Positions 34,197-44,377 of a stretch of 64,000 bases of DNA are shown here, piece by piece (position 1 is the stretch's first letter; each line of letters starts with the position of its first letter). The DNA is from Aureitalea marina (GTDB taxonomy: Bacteria; Bacteroidota; Bacteroidia; Flavobacteriales; Flavobacteriaceae). The stretch covers positions 2,096,501 through 2,160,500 of the forward strand of contig NZ_MQUB01000001.1 of assembly GCF_002943755.1 (NCBI RefSeq), in the 5' to 3' direction. The notes below the pieces were generated by a model that did no database searches, was not told the origin of the DNA, and saw only the letters and a list, made by a program, of their open reading frames with translations. The position numbers were made by a program, and so were the translations under genes.

Positions 34197-34285
34197 AGCT
34201 GCAATTTCATGTGCTTTGTTTGTGAGATCGGGCCCTGTAGTCGCAAACTGTAGGGCTCGAAAAACTCAAAAAACACCCCAAACCA

Positions 34286-35437
34286 ATGATAAAATACTTC
34301 CTTATTGCATTCTTCTCTTTCTTCATCGTGGACGTATCCATCGCCAGATCGAATGGTTCGCGCATGGACTCTCTTCTCAATCGTGCTCTTCTGGAAATAG
34401 AGCAGTTGGAACTACGCTGGAAATCCCAGGAAGAAGCGCTTCAGGATGAACTTTACAAAATAGAATCTAAGATTAAAACAACCAGTGACGCCAATGTATT
34501 GATCACTCTTGTGCTGAAACGAGATTCCATCAAAGACCATTGGGAAAGGCAAAACCTGGTTCGGACTAATGAAATCAGGAAGATCCGATACTTAAAAGGA
34601 GTACAGATCATCAATCTACTTTATCAAAAGACTCTTGCTTTGGACCATCATTTTAGCTCCGTGGCCACCTTATCCGAGATACACCGTATGTCCAACCCCA
34701 ATGAGTATCCTGAATTTGTCCGTATCCAGGACCGTCTTAAGCCCTCCAAACGTTCCAAACCAGGTTTCGACCCACAACCTATACTGCAGAGCAACGTATA
34801 TACTTCGGTGATCTACTCGCTGGTAGAAGCTTTTATTCAGCCTAAAAAAGAGAAAAACCTGACTGAACAGAACTCAGTAGATCTAAGTTGTATCATCGAC
34901 TTTACCTCTCGTATGCATCAGGACCTTAAAAATATCTATTACGAGACCTTCTATTTAAAAAGGAGCAATGCTATCATTAGCCAGGACATGGAGCAGTTAT
35001 TCCTTGACTTTACTCGGCCAATCGGTTTTGAGACCTCTCTCTACCTCTGCTATACAAATGATCTGTGGGAAGAACTGCAGACCAAACTCAATGACTATGT
35101 TGACAATATGCATCAACTTGCCAAAGAACAATCCTTGTCGTCCAAACTGGACCGTATGCAGATAGAACTGGACTTTCCCATAGACCGGTTGATGCAATTT
35201 CTTTACAGTTATAACTCCTTTATTGAAGAAGGAACCAGATTCTATGAGAAATTTGGCAGCATGCTGGATGATTACCAGAACAAGAAACAGTGTGAAAACC
35301 AGGTTCCGCTTTCCTATCTTAAACTAAAGGACCAGATTAGAATTGCCGTAGAAAAATTCAGGACCGCCTACCGCCCGGTGGAGATCAATGGCAGTAAGTA
35401 CAAAGAACTGCTGTACGGTTTGAATGAATTTGATTAA
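34286..35437 (+). CDS. Secreted helical protein of unknown function
   Basis: This 383-residue protein has a signal peptide ([20 protein letters not shown]) and no further membrane segment. The mature chain is mainly helical: residues about 35-110 ([20 protein letters not shown]) look like a coiled coil, and the rest is rich in Lys, Glu, Leu and aromatic residues. No known domain is recognised. It lies 89 bases after the RDD gene on the same strand, and its stop codon overlaps the queG stop by four bases on the opposite strand. Base composition does not differ visibly from its neighbours. Confidence 0.7.
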   Translation: MIKYFLIAFFSFFIVDVSIARSNGSRMDSLLNRALLEIEQLELRWKSQEEALQDELYKIESKIKTTSDANVLITLVLKRDSIKDHWERQNLVRTNEIRKIRYLKGVQIINLLYQKTLALDHHFSSVATLSEIHRMSNPNEYPEFVRIQDRLKPSKRSKPGFDPQPILQSNVYTSVIYSLVEAFIQPKKEKNLTEQNSVDLSCIIDFTSRMHQDLKNIYYETFYLKRSNAIISQDMEQLFLDFTRPIGFETSLYLCYTNDLWEELQTKLNDYVDNMHQLAKEQSLSSKLDRMQIELDFPIDRLMQFLYSYNSFIEEGTRFYEKFGSMLDDYQNKKQCENQVPLSYLKLKDQIRIAVEKFRTAYRPVEINGSKYKELLYGLNEFD

Positions 35438-36357
35438 GTCTCGTCCGCAAAGCGAATGTTCCGCCTCAGCCCTTCATAACCCGTTCGTTTAACCGCAGAT
35501 CTGGGAAAGAGCTCTTCAAAGACATCATGGGTCAGATCCATCCAATCTGTCCTCGTCATGGACAGCAACTGTGGCGATGCATTAAACAATGGTTCCCTGT
35601 GTGACTGGCTAAAGCGATTCCAAGGACATACATCCTGACAGACATCACAACCAAAGATCCAATCGTCCATTTTACCTCTAAACCCCTCTGGTATGGACTC
35701 CTTCAGCTCTATGGTCAGATAGGATATACACTTGCTTCCATCTACCACGTATGGCTCGACGATGGCCTGAGTGGGACAGGCGTCTATACAGGCTGTACAA
35801 CTACCACAATGATCGGTCACCGGAGTATCGTAGTCCAGATCCAGGTCGATGATCAATTCTGCTATAAAATAGAAGGACCCCATTTGTTTGGTGAGCAAAT
35901 TGCTGTGTTTTCCCATCCATCCAAGACCACTCTTGGCAGCCCAGGCTTTATCCAGAACGGGAGCGGAGTCCACAAACGCACGCCCATCCACTTGCCCGAT
36001 CGACTCTTGGATGAACCGCAACAGGGCTTTCAACTTTTTTCGGATCACTTTGTGGTAATCTACACCCAAGGCATATTTAGAGATCTTCGGTCCATTCCAT
36101 TCAGGCTCTTTATCCGGGTAGTAATTGTATAACAAGGAAACTACACTTTTTGCACCGGGAACCAATAATCGAGGGTCTAGTCGTTTATCAAAATGGTTCT
36201 CCATATAATTCATAGAACCATGCATGTTCTGTTCCAACCAATTCTCCAGACGCGGAGCTTCCTCTTCCAGGAATTCGGCCTTGCTGATACCACAAGCCAA
36301 AAAGCCCAGGCGCGAAGCTTCTTCCTTGATCAGTGTGGTATAATGCGACTTGTTCAT
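35434..36357 (-). CDS. queG: Epoxyqueuosine reductase QueG
   Basis: QueG (307 aa) reduces epoxyqueuosine to queuosine in the wobble base of His, Asn, Asp and Tyr tRNAs, using cobalamin and two [4Fe-4S] clusters. The start [19 protein letters not shown] is typical; the clusters are bound by [12 protein letters not shown] and by [12 protein letters not shown], with [13 protein letters not shown] between. Length is as in shorter QueG proteins without the C-terminal HEAT repeats. The upstream neighbour is the P450 gene, three bases away. Confidence 0.95.
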   Translation of the reverse strand: MNKSHYTTLIKEEASRLGFLACGISKAEFLEEEAPRLENWLEQNMHGSMNYMENHFDKRLDPRLLVPGAKSVVSLLYNYYPDKEPEWNGPKISKYALGVDYHKVIRKKLKALLRFIQESIGQVDGRAFVDSAPVLDKAWAAKSGLGWMGKHSNLLTKQMGSFYFIAELIIDLDLDYDTPVTDHCGSCTACIDACPTQAIVEPYVVDGSKCISYLTIELKESIPEGFRGKMDDWIFGCDVCQDVCPWNRFSQSHREPLFNASPQLLSMTRTDWMDLTHDVFEELFPRSAVKRTGYEGLRRNIRFADET

Positions 36358-36360
36358 TGA

Positions 36361-37707
36361 TTAACGTAAGGTCCAATCGATCTTCAGATCGACTGGTTTT
36401 AAGGTTATCAGCGGATTGAATTGAACAGTACTTCCTGCTGAAGACAATCGAAATTTAAGAACTATGGCAGTAACCACCAACAGCATTTCAGAAATAGCAA
36501 AGCCCATTCCAATACACATCCTGGGACCTGCGCCAAATGGGAAATAGGCCTCGGCCGATTTAGCCGGAAGACCATCTAAGAAGCGTTTGGGCTCAAACCT
36601 TTCAGGATCATCCCAATAATCCGGGTTGCGATGAAGCTCGTAGAAGGAAACCCCGATCAAGGTGTCTCTGCGGATGGAAAATCCAGCTACTTCATCGTCT
36701 TCAAGATTTTCCCTGTCCGTTATCCAGGCCGGTGGGTACAATCGCATGGCTTCGTCTATTACGGCTCGAGTAAAAGGTAGCGCTCTCAAATGATGAGCCG
36801 AACTAGAGTTATCCCAATCTAATCCCGAAACTTCTTCATAAACCCTTTCTTGAATTTCGGGATGTTCTGCCAAGAGAAATAAGGTGAAGGTCAAGGCATT
36901 AGCCGTGGTCTCGTGTCCAGCTACAAACAAGATAGAGATCTCATCGATCAGCTGCTCCATCTCCATTGGTTCACCCGTGTCCTCGTATCGGGCGTCCAAC
37001 AGCAGATCCAGTAAATCTTCTCTTCGAACGTCCTCTTCCTTCCGTTGCTCTATGATTGATTGGATGATATCCCGCGATTCCTGCGCTAACTGCTTATGCC
37101 GGGCGGTTTCACCGATCAGCTTAAACCACCAACGTTTATGAGGAAGCCTGATCTCTTTGACCAAAAAAGCTTGAATCTGTTCAATGATACTTTGCAAACG
37201 TTCCAGGGTTGACGGGGCAATTTTAACATCGAACAAACTATTAGCCACCACCTTGAAGGTCAGGGTATTCATCAGAGGATATGGATCGATCCCTTGACCC
37301 TCATGCATAGTTTCCACCTCTTTGTTCACCGTACGGTCAATCAATTTGACGATCTGGACCATCTTGGATTTGTGGAAAGCTGGTTGGATCAATCGGCGCT
37401 GTCGTCTCCAACATTCACCCTGTGAGGTCAGCAGGCCGTTCCCCAAATATTTGGACAGGAAGTCAGTTTGTATCTTGGACTTCTTATAGTTCTTTTGATT
37501 CTTCTGAAGAATATGCTTGACTACCTCCTTGTCTCGGCTTAGCAAGACGTATTTCTTCTTCCCGATCTTGACTGAAAAGGTATCTCCGTATTCAGAAAAG
37601 AACTGACGATGATAGGGAATAGGATTCTTCCGAATGGATTCGGATAGCCAGAAGAATCGGACCAAGGGCAGTCTCTTGGGGTAAGTATAGCTCGGACTAC
37701 CTCCCAT
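36361..37707 (-). CDS. Cytochrome P450
   Basis: This 448-residue soluble P450 has the oxygen-binding I helix FVAGHETTANAL (about 270), the ExxR in DEAMRLYPP (about 330), and the heme loop PFGAGPRMCIGMG with the axial Cys near residue 400. The sequence style (YDGQ-less N-terminus, HETTA, FGxGPRxCIG) resembles bacterial fatty-acid or terpenoid hydroxylases of the CYP102/CYP110-like group rather than CYP107/CYP125. No ferredoxin or reductase gene is adjacent, so the redox partner is encoded elsewhere. It lies ten bases downstream of ruvB and three bases before queG. Confidence 0.93.
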   Translation of the reverse strand: MGGSPSYTYPKRLPLVRFFWLSESIRKNPIPYHRQFFSEYGDTFSVKIGKKKYVLLSRDKEVVKHILQKNQKNYKKSKIQTDFLSKYLGNGLLTSQGECWRRQRRLIQPAFHKSKMVQIVKLIDRTVNKEVETMHEGQGIDPYPLMNTLTFKVVANSLFDVKIAPSTLERLQSIIEQIQAFLVKEIRLPHKRWWFKLIGETARHKQLAQESRDIIQSIIEQRKEEDVRREDLLDLLLDARYEDTGEPMEMEQLIDEISILFVAGHETTANALTFTLFLLAEHPEIQERVYEEVSGLDWDNSSSAHHLRALPFTRAVIDEAMRLYPPAWITDRENLEDDEVAGFSIRRDTLIGVSFYELHRNPDYWDDPERFEPKRFLDGLPAKSAEAYFPFGAGPRMCIGMGFAISEMLLVVTAIVLKFRLSSAGSTVQFNPLITLKPVDLKIDWTLR

Positions 37708-37717
37708 AGATCTGCCT

Positions 37718-38740
37718 TTAAAAGAGTCCGCCCTGCTGCCCGCCTTTCACCTTCCCCAAGTGACGATAAGCCAACTCTGTTGCTTCCCTGCCTCTAGGGG
37801 TTCTGACGATAAACCCTTGTTGTATCAAAAACGGTTCATAAACCTCTTCCAGGGTTTCCGCATTTTCGGAAACCGCAGTTGCAAGCGTGGTTATCCCCAC
37901 AGGGCCACCAGAGAACTTATCGATTAGGGTCAAGAGGATCTTGTTGTCCATCTCGTCCAGGCCATGCGCATCTACATGCAGTTGCCCCAGGGCAAAACGG
38001 GCGATCTTCAAGTCGATGTTACCATCTCCTTTTATTTGAGCAAAATCCCTAACTCGTCTCAGCAAGGCGTTAGCAATACGAGGGGTTCCCCGGCTTCGTC
38101 CAGCGATCTCGATCGCCGCTTCCATTTTGATGGGAACCTCCAGGATTCCTGCACTTCGTTCGATAATTGTGGTCAATAGGTCCGTGGAGTAATATTCCAG
38201 ACGGGAAGAAATACCAAAACGGGCCCGCATGGGAGCTGTTAAGAGGCCAGAACGGGTTGTTGCCCCTACCAGGGTAAAGGGTGCCAGGTTGATCTGTACG
38301 GTTCTGGCATTGGGCCCGGACTCAATCATTATATCGATCTTGTAATCCTCCATAGCAGAATACAAGTACTCTTCGATGACCGGGCTTAGACGATGGATCT
38401 CATCGATAAAAAGTACATCGCGTTCATCCAAATTGGTCAGCAAGCCTGCAAGATCTCCTGGTTTGTCCAATACAGGACCGGAGGTCACCCGAATATTGGC
38501 ATCGAGCTCGTTGGCTAAAATGTGGGCAAGTGTTGTCTTTCCTAAACCAGGTGGCCCATGAAATAAGGTATGATCCAAGGCTTCACCCCTCAGGTTGGCC
38601 GCTTGCACGAACACCCTAAGGTTTTCCAAGGCTTTGTCCTGACCGTTAAAATCTTCAAAACTCATGGGGCGCAATCTGCGTTCCATATCGAGCTCCTGGG
38701 AGGAGAGATGATCAGAGGATGGATCCAAGTGTTCGTTCAT
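37718..38740 (-). CDS. ruvB: Holliday junction branch-migration ATPase RuvB
   Basis: RuvB (340 aa) is the AAA+ motor that drives branch migration. It has [20 protein letters not shown], Walker [16 protein letters not shown] (about 64), Walker [11 protein letters not shown], sensor [10 protein letters not shown] and a winged-helix end ([20 protein letters not shown]). The start is the ATG at 38740 ([10 protein letters not shown]), which gives the standard length. An in-frame TTG 15 bases upstream overlaps the -7 box. ruvA is 7 kb away in another operon. Confidence 0.96.
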   Translation of the reverse strand: MNEHLDPSSDHLSSQELDMERRLRPMSFEDFNGQDKALENLRVFVQAANLRGEALDHTLFHGPPGLGKTTLAHILANELDANIRVTSGPVLDKPGDLAGLLTNLDERDVLFIDEIHRLSPVIEEYLYSAMEDYKIDIMIESGPNARTVQINLAPFTLVGATTRSGLLTAPMRARFGISSRLEYYSTDLLTTIIERSAGILEVPIKMEAAIEIAGRSRGTPRIANALLRRVRDFAQIKGDGNIDLKIARFALGQLHVDAHGLDEMDNKILLTLIDKFSGGPVGITTLATAVSENAETLEEVYEPFLIQQGFIVRTPRGREATELAYRHLGKVKGGQQGGLF

Positions 38741-38744
38741 AACA

Positions 38745-38752
38745 CAAATATA
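38745..38752 (-). promoter_or_regulatory. -7 box of ruvB
   Basis: TATATTTG (38752-38745, minus strand) is a perfect consensus but ends only four bases before the ATG, so the message would be nearly leaderless. No TTTG is at the expected -33 position. Confidence 0.4.
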
Positions 38753-38833
38753 CAAATCAGGACGTAGGCCATTTGGCTCTTTGACCGAAGGTTAAAAGCA
38801 TCTTAAAAACGCTTTCTGAGCCTCTGATTTTTC

Positions 38834-38841
38834 TACATTTG
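38834..38841 (+). promoter_or_regulatory. -7 box of the DUF5916 gene
   Basis: TACATTTG fits TAnnTTTG and lies 19 bases before ATG 38861. TTTC at 38813-38816 with a 17-base spacer is the nearest -33-like element. Confidence 0.5.
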
Positions 38842-38860
38842 GTCCACTTTCAACGTATCC

Positions 38861-41053
38861 ATGCAGAAGCACATCGCGCTTTTTATCGTGCTTATATGGT
38901 CGGCTCTGTTATGGGGTCAGACCAAAGAGGTGACCGTCAAATATATAGACACACCGATCACACTGGATGGCTCTCTGGACGAACCGGCCTGGGAGGCTGT
39001 AGAACCCGCCACCGACTTCTGGCAGTATTTCCCAACAGATAGCGTCCAATCTCGGAATCAGTCTGAAATCCGCTTTCTTTTTGACGACAAGAATCTCTAT
39101 GTAGGGATCAAGGTCAATGCTATTGGCAACGACTATGTTGTACCCTCATTGCGTCGGGATTTTCGCGCCGGGGGAAGCGACAATATCACACTGATGTTCG
39201 ATACCTTTAACGATGGCACCAATGCCTTTTTATTTGGGACCAATCCCGAGGGTGTCAGGCGGGAAGCTCTTGTTTCCGGTGGAGGAACGGAATTGAGAGG
39301 TTTTACCACCTCTTGGGACACTAAGTGGTATGCCGAGACCGTCAAGTATGACGGCTATTATATCAGCGAGTGGATCATCCCCTTGTTCGCCTTTAAATTC
39401 AGAGAAGGTGAGACGCGTTGGAGATTCAATTCGTATCAATTTGACACCCAGGACAACGAGCGCAATACGTGGATCAATATCCCTCAGAACCAATTTATCT
39501 TTAACTTGGCCTATATGGGTGATATGGTCTTTGAAAGGCCATTAGGCAAGAATAAAAGTCCCATCTCACTCATACCCTACATCAATGGCCTAGCTGGCCA
39601 GGACCTGGAAGGCGATGACAAATTCACAGATTTCAAGTTTGGGGGAGATGCCAAATTTACTATAGGAAGTAGTTTGAATCTCGACCTGACCGTGAATCCG
39701 GACTTCTCCCAAGTAGAAGTGGATCAGCAGGTGACCAATCTGACTCGTTTTGAGATCAATCTTCCTGAAAGAAGGCAGTTCTTCATCGAGAACAGCGATC
39801 TGTTCGCCGATTTTGGTAATGCCCGTAATGCCAACCCCTTCTTCTCTCGTCGCATCGGTATTGCCCAAGATACTGCGGGAAATACCATACAAAATGATAT
39901 TATTGCCGGTGCCCGATTAAGTGGAAAACTGAATAATAATTTCAGGATTGGACTGCTCAATGTGCAAACGGTTAGCGATGAGGAAAACGAGATCCCCAGT
40001 AACAACAATACGGTGGTTGCCCTGCAACAAAAGGTCTTCAGTAGATCCAATATCAGTTTCCTTTTCGTAAATCGACAAGCTACCTCGGATGAGGATTTCT
40101 TGGAGCCCGAAGAAGAATACAATCGGGTGGTTGGACTGGATTACAACCTGGCCAATGCAGATAATAGTTGGAATGGAAAATTCTACGTCCACAAAGCATT
40201 TACCCCAGGGGTGGATCAGGACGATTGGTCCACTGGTTTCCGCTTGCAATACAATAGTAATACCTGGCGTATACGGGGAAGTGCATTGTATGTCGGTGAA
40301 AATTTCAATTCGGACCTTGGCTTTATTCGTCGAAAAGACATACTGAGAGCAGATCCTCAGATCGAATACCTTTTGTTTCCAAAGGGTAGCTTTATCAACC
40401 GCCACACCTTTGGTATCGTCCCGATCGGTGTTTGGAGACCTAATGAAGACTTTAAACTGGCAGATTCCAACATTATCCTAAGATGGGATGCCGAATTGCG
40501 CAACACCGGTCAGATGAGCGCCCGGATCTTTAATCGCTATACTTATTTGTTCGGGGAATTCGACCCATCCATTTCGGATGGTATTCCACTTCCTGCCATG
40601 ACAGATTACAGCTATACTTCTGTACAATTAGAGTATCGAAGCGACCAACGTAAGGTTCTGTCCTTCCGGGTCAATCCGACCTTTGGCGAATTCTTCAATG
40701 GGAACATTATTACCGTCCAGGGGGAGATCAACTACAGGGCACAACCGTATTTCAACCTGGCCATTCAGGCGAGGTACGATAAGATCGACCTTCCTCAACC
40801 TTATTCAGATAATGATATCTGGTTGATCGGACCCCGAATAGATGTCACCTTTAGCAAATCCATTTTCTGGAACACCTTTATCCAGTACAATTCCAATATC
40901 GATAATGTTGGGATCAATTCTCGTTTGCAATGGCGATTTGCTCCCTTATCCGACCTCTTCCTGGTATACAATGACAATTATTTTACTGGAGACGTCTTCT
41001 ATCCCCGCTTTCGCACCATCAATTTAAAGGTAACGTACTGGTTGTATCTCTAA
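38861..41053 (+). CDS. DUF5916 outer-membrane protein with CBM9-like N-terminal domain
   Basis: This 730-residue protein has a signal peptide (MQKHIALFIVLIWSALLWGQ). A CBM9-like beta-sandwich (about 25-225) opens with IDTPITLDGSLDEPAWE, typical of proteins that pair a carbohydrate-binding family 9-like module with DUF5916. The remaining 500 residues are strand-rich with frequent aromatic residues and end in VTYWLYL, consistent with an outer-membrane barrel. LPERRQFFIENSDLFADFG is a conserved stretch of the family. Homologues are common in marine Bacteroidota; function is unproven. It converges with the MATE gene, two bases between stops. Confidence 0.88.
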   Translation: MQKHIALFIVLIWSALLWGQTKEVTVKYIDTPITLDGSLDEPAWEAVEPATDFWQYFPTDSVQSRNQSEIRFLFDDKNLYVGIKVNAIGNDYVVPSLRRDFRAGGSDNITLMFDTFNDGTNAFLFGTNPEGVRREALVSGGGTELRGFTTSWDTKWYAETVKYDGYYISEWIIPLFAFKFREGETRWRFNSYQFDTQDNERNTWINIPQNQFIFNLAYMGDMVFERPLGKNKSPISLIPYINGLAGQDLEGDDKFTDFKFGGDAKFTIGSSLNLDLTVNPDFSQVEVDQQVTNLTRFEINLPERRQFFIENSDLFADFGNARNANPFFSRRIGIAQDTAGNTIQNDIIAGARLSGKLNNNFRIGLLNVQTVSDEENEIPSNNNTVVALQQKVFSRSNISFLFVNRQATSDEDFLEPEEEYNRVVGLDYNLANADNSWNGKFYVHKAFTPGVDQDDWSTGFRLQYNSNTWRIRGSALYVGENFNSDLGFIRRKDILRADPQIEYLLFPKGSFINRHTFGIVPIGVWRPNEDFKLADSNIILRWDAELRNTGQMSARIFNRYTYLFGEFDPSISDGIPLPAMTDYSYTSVQLEYRSDQRKVLSFRVNPTFGEFFNGNIITVQGEINYRAQPYFNLAIQARYDKIDLPQPYSDNDIWLIGPRIDVTFSKSIFWNTFIQYNSNIDNVGINSRLQWRFAPLSDLFLVYNDNYFTGDVFYPRFRTINLKVTYWLYL

Positions 41054-41055
41054 GA

Positions 41056-42447
41056 TTAAACCACCACTTCTTTCCAACGTCCTTTTCTAAAGAGCCAGAT
41101 CCCGATCACCGCAATAAAAACTTCGGCCACCGTAATGGCAATTAGTACACCCAAAGGACCTAAATCCAAACTGACAGCCCACAAATAGGCCACCGGCAAT
41201 TGGAATAACCAGAAACAAAAGAAATTGATAATGGTCGGAGTACGTGTATCTCCAGCACCGTTAAATGCCTGGATTATTACCATACCATAAGCATAGAACA
41301 CATAGCCAGCTGCTATTACCCTTAAGCTCAAAGCACCATACTCAACTATGGCCGGTTCCTGACTAAATACCCGCATGATACCCTCGGCAAAGAACAGGTA
41401 GAAAAGAGAGACCCCTATCATAAACCAGGCATTGTATTTACCCGTTTTCCAGACGGAACGTTCTGCCCGTTCCGGTTTACCCGCCCCCAAATTCTGACCG
41501 ACCAGGGTTGCAGCCGCATTGCTCATACCCCAGGACGGCATGAGGGTAAACATCAGTACACGTATAGCGATGGTGTAGCCCGCTAGCACCTCACTGCCAA
41601 ATTCGGCCATGATTCGCATCAGGAACACCCAACTGGAGGTCCCGATAATAAATTGCCCGATCCCTCCCAGGGAAACCTTGATCAGGTTCCACATAATGCC
41701 GGCATGGAAGGTAAATTGCCGTAATGCCACCTTGATCTTACTCCAACCGTAGATCAGGATAAGCAATTGGATCACCACTGCAGAGCCTCTTCCTATGGTT
41801 GTGGCAATGGCTGCTCCCTTTACCCCAAATCCTGGAACAGGACCCCATCCGAAGATGAAAAGGGGATCCAACATGATGTTCAGCAGGTTGGAAATGATCA
41901 GCACCCGCATAGCGACAGAAGCATCTCCAGCACCTCGGAAAATGGCGTTGATCAGAAATAGTAACATGATCGTTATATTCCCTCCCAACAGAATCTGGGT
42001 ATAGCCATAACCCTCCTCTATCAATTCAGGAGAACCGCCCATCAGACTGAGAATTTCCTTAGGAAATACAATCCCAATCGCACTGATCATGGCAGCAACG
42101 AGTACTCCCAAAAATATGGCTTGTACTGCCGTTTTACCAGCTCCGGGCAGATCCTTCTCACCAACACGCCTGGCAACTATTGCTGTTACACCCATACTTA
42201 AGCCAATGGCAATGGCATAGACGAGAGTGAGAACAGACTCTGTTAGCCCCACTGTTGCTATCGCATTGGCACCCAAGCTGGAAACGAAATAGGCATCCAC
42301 CAGGAAGAAGATAGACTCCATCATCATTTCCATAACCATCGGTACGGAGAGCATAAAGATGGCCTTCCGAATGCTACCAGATGTATAGTCCTGATGTTCT
42401 CCTGCCAGGGCTTGCCTGAAGTGACGCAGGAATCGTTTGATCGTCAT
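41056..42447 (-). CDS. MATE-family efflux transporter
   Basis: This 463-residue protein has about 12 membrane helices and the duplicated MATE fold (IFMLSVPMVMEMMMESIFF at the start, VGQNLGAGKPERAERSVWKT in the second half). It shows the features of the NorM/DinF superfamily that exports cationic drugs with Na+ or H+ antiport. The substrate is unknown. It lies downstream of coxA on the same strand but behind a terminator, and has no clear promoter of its own in the remaining bases. Confidence 0.93.
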   Translation of the reverse strand: MTIKRFLRHFRQALAGEHQDYTSGSIRKAIFMLSVPMVMEMMMESIFFLVDAYFVSSLGANAIATVGLTESVLTLVYAIAIGLSMGVTAIVARRVGEKDLPGAGKTAVQAIFLGVLVAAMISAIGIVFPKEILSLMGGSPELIEEGYGYTQILLGGNITIMLLFLINAIFRGAGDASVAMRVLIISNLLNIMLDPLFIFGWGPVPGFGVKGAAIATTIGRGSAVVIQLLILIYGWSKIKVALRQFTFHAGIMWNLIKVSLGGIGQFIIGTSSWVFLMRIMAEFGSEVLAGYTIAIRVLMFTLMPSWGMSNAAATLVGQNLGAGKPERAERSVWKTGKYNAWFMIGVSLFYLFFAEGIMRVFSQEPAIVEYGALSLRVIAAGYVFYAYGMVIIQAFNGAGDTRTPTIINFFCFWLFQLPVAYLWAVSLDLGPLGVLIAITVAEVFIAVIGIWLFRKGRWKEVVV

Positions 42448-42473
42448 GGGATAGGTTGTTGAGCCAAGATAAG

Positions 42474-42508
42474 AAAAAACCCTCCGAAGCTTGTGCCAGG
42501 AGGGTTTT
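42474..42508 (-). terminator. Intrinsic terminator of the act-cox operon
   Basis: AAAACCCTCC (42476-42485) pairs with GGAGGGTTTT (42499-42508) around a 13-base loop. On the minus strand it is followed by a T tract. It ends the actABCDEF-coxBA transcript after coxA. Confidence 0.88.
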
Positions 42509-42528
42509 CAATACGGTTTCGAATGACT

Positions 42529-44355
42529 CTAATGGTTGAGCTCTTCTTCGTTTTCTTGTAAAGGAACGTCTTGAGGAACGAAGTCCTGACCTGGAATCAC
42601 ATAATCCGATTCGTCCTTGTTCAGTTTACTGTAATCATAAGCCCAGCGATACACATGCGGAATAGGACCATCCCAGTTTCCGTGGATGTGCTTAACCTCT
42701 GCAGTCCATTCCAGCGTGTTGGAATTCCATGGGTTCTTAGGCCCTTTCTTGCCGTAGAACATAGAGCTGATAAAGTTATAAAGGAACACCAATTGAGCAG
42801 CACCAGCAATAAATGCAAAGATGGAGATGACCACGTTTACATCGGCAAGATCATCGAAATATGGGAATGCTGTGTTGGTGTAATAACGTCTTGGCAAACC
42901 AGCCATACCGATAAAGTGCATGGGGAAGAATACCCCGTAAGCACCGATGGCCGTTACCCAGAAATGTACATACCCCAGGTTCTTGTTCATCATTCTCCCT
43001 TCGAACATCTTAGGGAACCAGTGATAAACTCCGGCGAATAGACCATATAAGGCCGAAATACCCATTACCAGGTGGAAGTGAGCAACTACAAAGTAGGTGT
43101 CGTGAACATTAATATCCAGTGCGCTATCACCAAGGATGATACCTGTCAAACCTCCTGTGATGAAGGTAGATACCAAACCAATAGAAAACAGCATTGCTGG
43201 ATTCAGTTGCAGGTTACCCTTCCAGAGTGTTGTGATATAGTTAAACGCTTTTACAGCTGATGGAATCGCGATAAGTAAGGTTGTAAATGTAAATACAGAC
43301 CCCAGGAATGGGTTCATACCAGAGATGAACATGTGGTGCCCCCAAACAATTGTGGACAGGAATGCAATTGCCAGGATAGAGGCAACCATAGCCCGGTAAC
43401 CGAAGATCGGTTTCCTGGAGTTGGTAGCTATCACCTCTGACGTAATTCCTAAGGCAGGAAGCAGTACGATATATACCTCGGGGTGACCCAAGAACCAAAA
43501 TAAGTGTTCGAACAGTACTGGCGACCCTCCCTGGTTATGTAACACTTCCCCTGCTATGAATATATCCGAAAGGAAGAAGGAAGTTCCAAAGCTTCTGTCC
43601 ATAATCAGCATCAAAGCTGCCGATAGCAGTACAGGGAAGGAAACCACCCCAATGATTGCCGTGACAAAGAAAGCCCAGATCGTCAATGGAAGACGGGTCA
43701 TGGACATCCCCTTAGTTCTCAGATTGAGTACAGTTACAATATAGTTTAGCGATCCCAGTAGTGAAGAAGCAATAAAGACTGCCATGGATACCAACCAAAG
43801 CGTCATCCCCGCACCAGATCCTGGCATCGCCTGAGGCAACGCGCTCAATGGTGGGTAGATCGTCCAACCAGCCGAAGCAGGTCCAGCCTCTACAAAAAGT
43901 GACATAACCATGATCACACTAGACAGGAAGAACAACCAGTAGGAGATCATGTTCAGGAAACCGGAAGCCATATCTCGGGCTCCGATCTGCAAGGGAATCA
44001 ATAAGTTACTAAAGGTACCGCTCAATCCTGCTGTCAGGACAAAGAATACCATAATGGTTCCGTGAATGGTAACCAGCGCCAGATAGACGTTGGGGTCCAT
44101 CACACCGCCTTCACCCCATTTTCCCAAAAGGATCTCATAAATTCCGAATTCCTTATCCGGCCAAGCCAGTTGCAAACGGAATAATAACGACATGGCGATC
44201 CCAATAAAGCCCATGATCAGACCAGTGATCAAATACTGTTTAGAGATCATCTTGTGATCTTGGCTAAAGATGTATTTGGTCACAAAGGTCTCTTTGTGGT
44301 GGTGCTCATGATCATCGTGATGATCAATGGCTGCTGCTGGTGCGTGTGCTGACAT
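42529..44355 (-). CDS. Cytochrome c oxidase subunit I (A-type heme-copper oxidase)
   Basis: This 608-residue catalytic subunit binds heme a, heme a3 and CuB. Twelve membrane helices are evident. GHPEVYIVLLPALGI carries a CuB His and the cross-linked Tyr, with the A1-type Glu in the GHPEV motif, and HDTYFVVAHFHLVMG carries the a3 and a ligands; HHMF supplies the other CuB histidines. The first 20 residues hold seven His (DHHDDHEHHHK), an unusual tail. It follows coxB after 22 bases and is the last gene of the alternative complex III operon, so the two complexes are co-expressed and probably form a supercomplex. Confidence 0.96.
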   Translation of the reverse strand: MSAHAPAAAIDHHDDHEHHHKETFVTKYIFSQDHKMISKQYLITGLIMGFIGIAMSLLFRLQLAWPDKEFGIYEILLGKWGEGGVMDPNVYLALVTIHGTIMVFFVLTAGLSGTFSNLLIPLQIGARDMASGFLNMISYWLFFLSSVIMVMSLFVEAGPASAGWTIYPPLSALPQAMPGSGAGMTLWLVSMAVFIASSLLGSLNYIVTVLNLRTKGMSMTRLPLTIWAFFVTAIIGVVSFPVLLSAALMLIMDRSFGTSFFLSDIFIAGEVLHNQGGSPVLFEHLFWFLGHPEVYIVLLPALGITSEVIATNSRKPIFGYRAMVASILAIAFLSTIVWGHHMFISGMNPFLGSVFTFTTLLIAIPSAVKAFNYITTLWKGNLQLNPAMLFSIGLVSTFITGGLTGIILGDSALDINVHDTYFVVAHFHLVMGISALYGLFAGVYHWFPKMFEGRMMNKNLGYVHFWVTAIGAYGVFFPMHFIGMAGLPRRYYTNTAFPYFDDLADVNVVISIFAFIAGAAQLVFLYNFISSMFYGKKGPKNPWNSNTLEWTAEVKHIHGNWDGPIPHVYRWAYDYSKLNKDESDYVIPGQDFVPQDVPLQENEEELNH

Positions 44356-44377
44356 ATCTTCTCTAGCTTTTTTTTTA

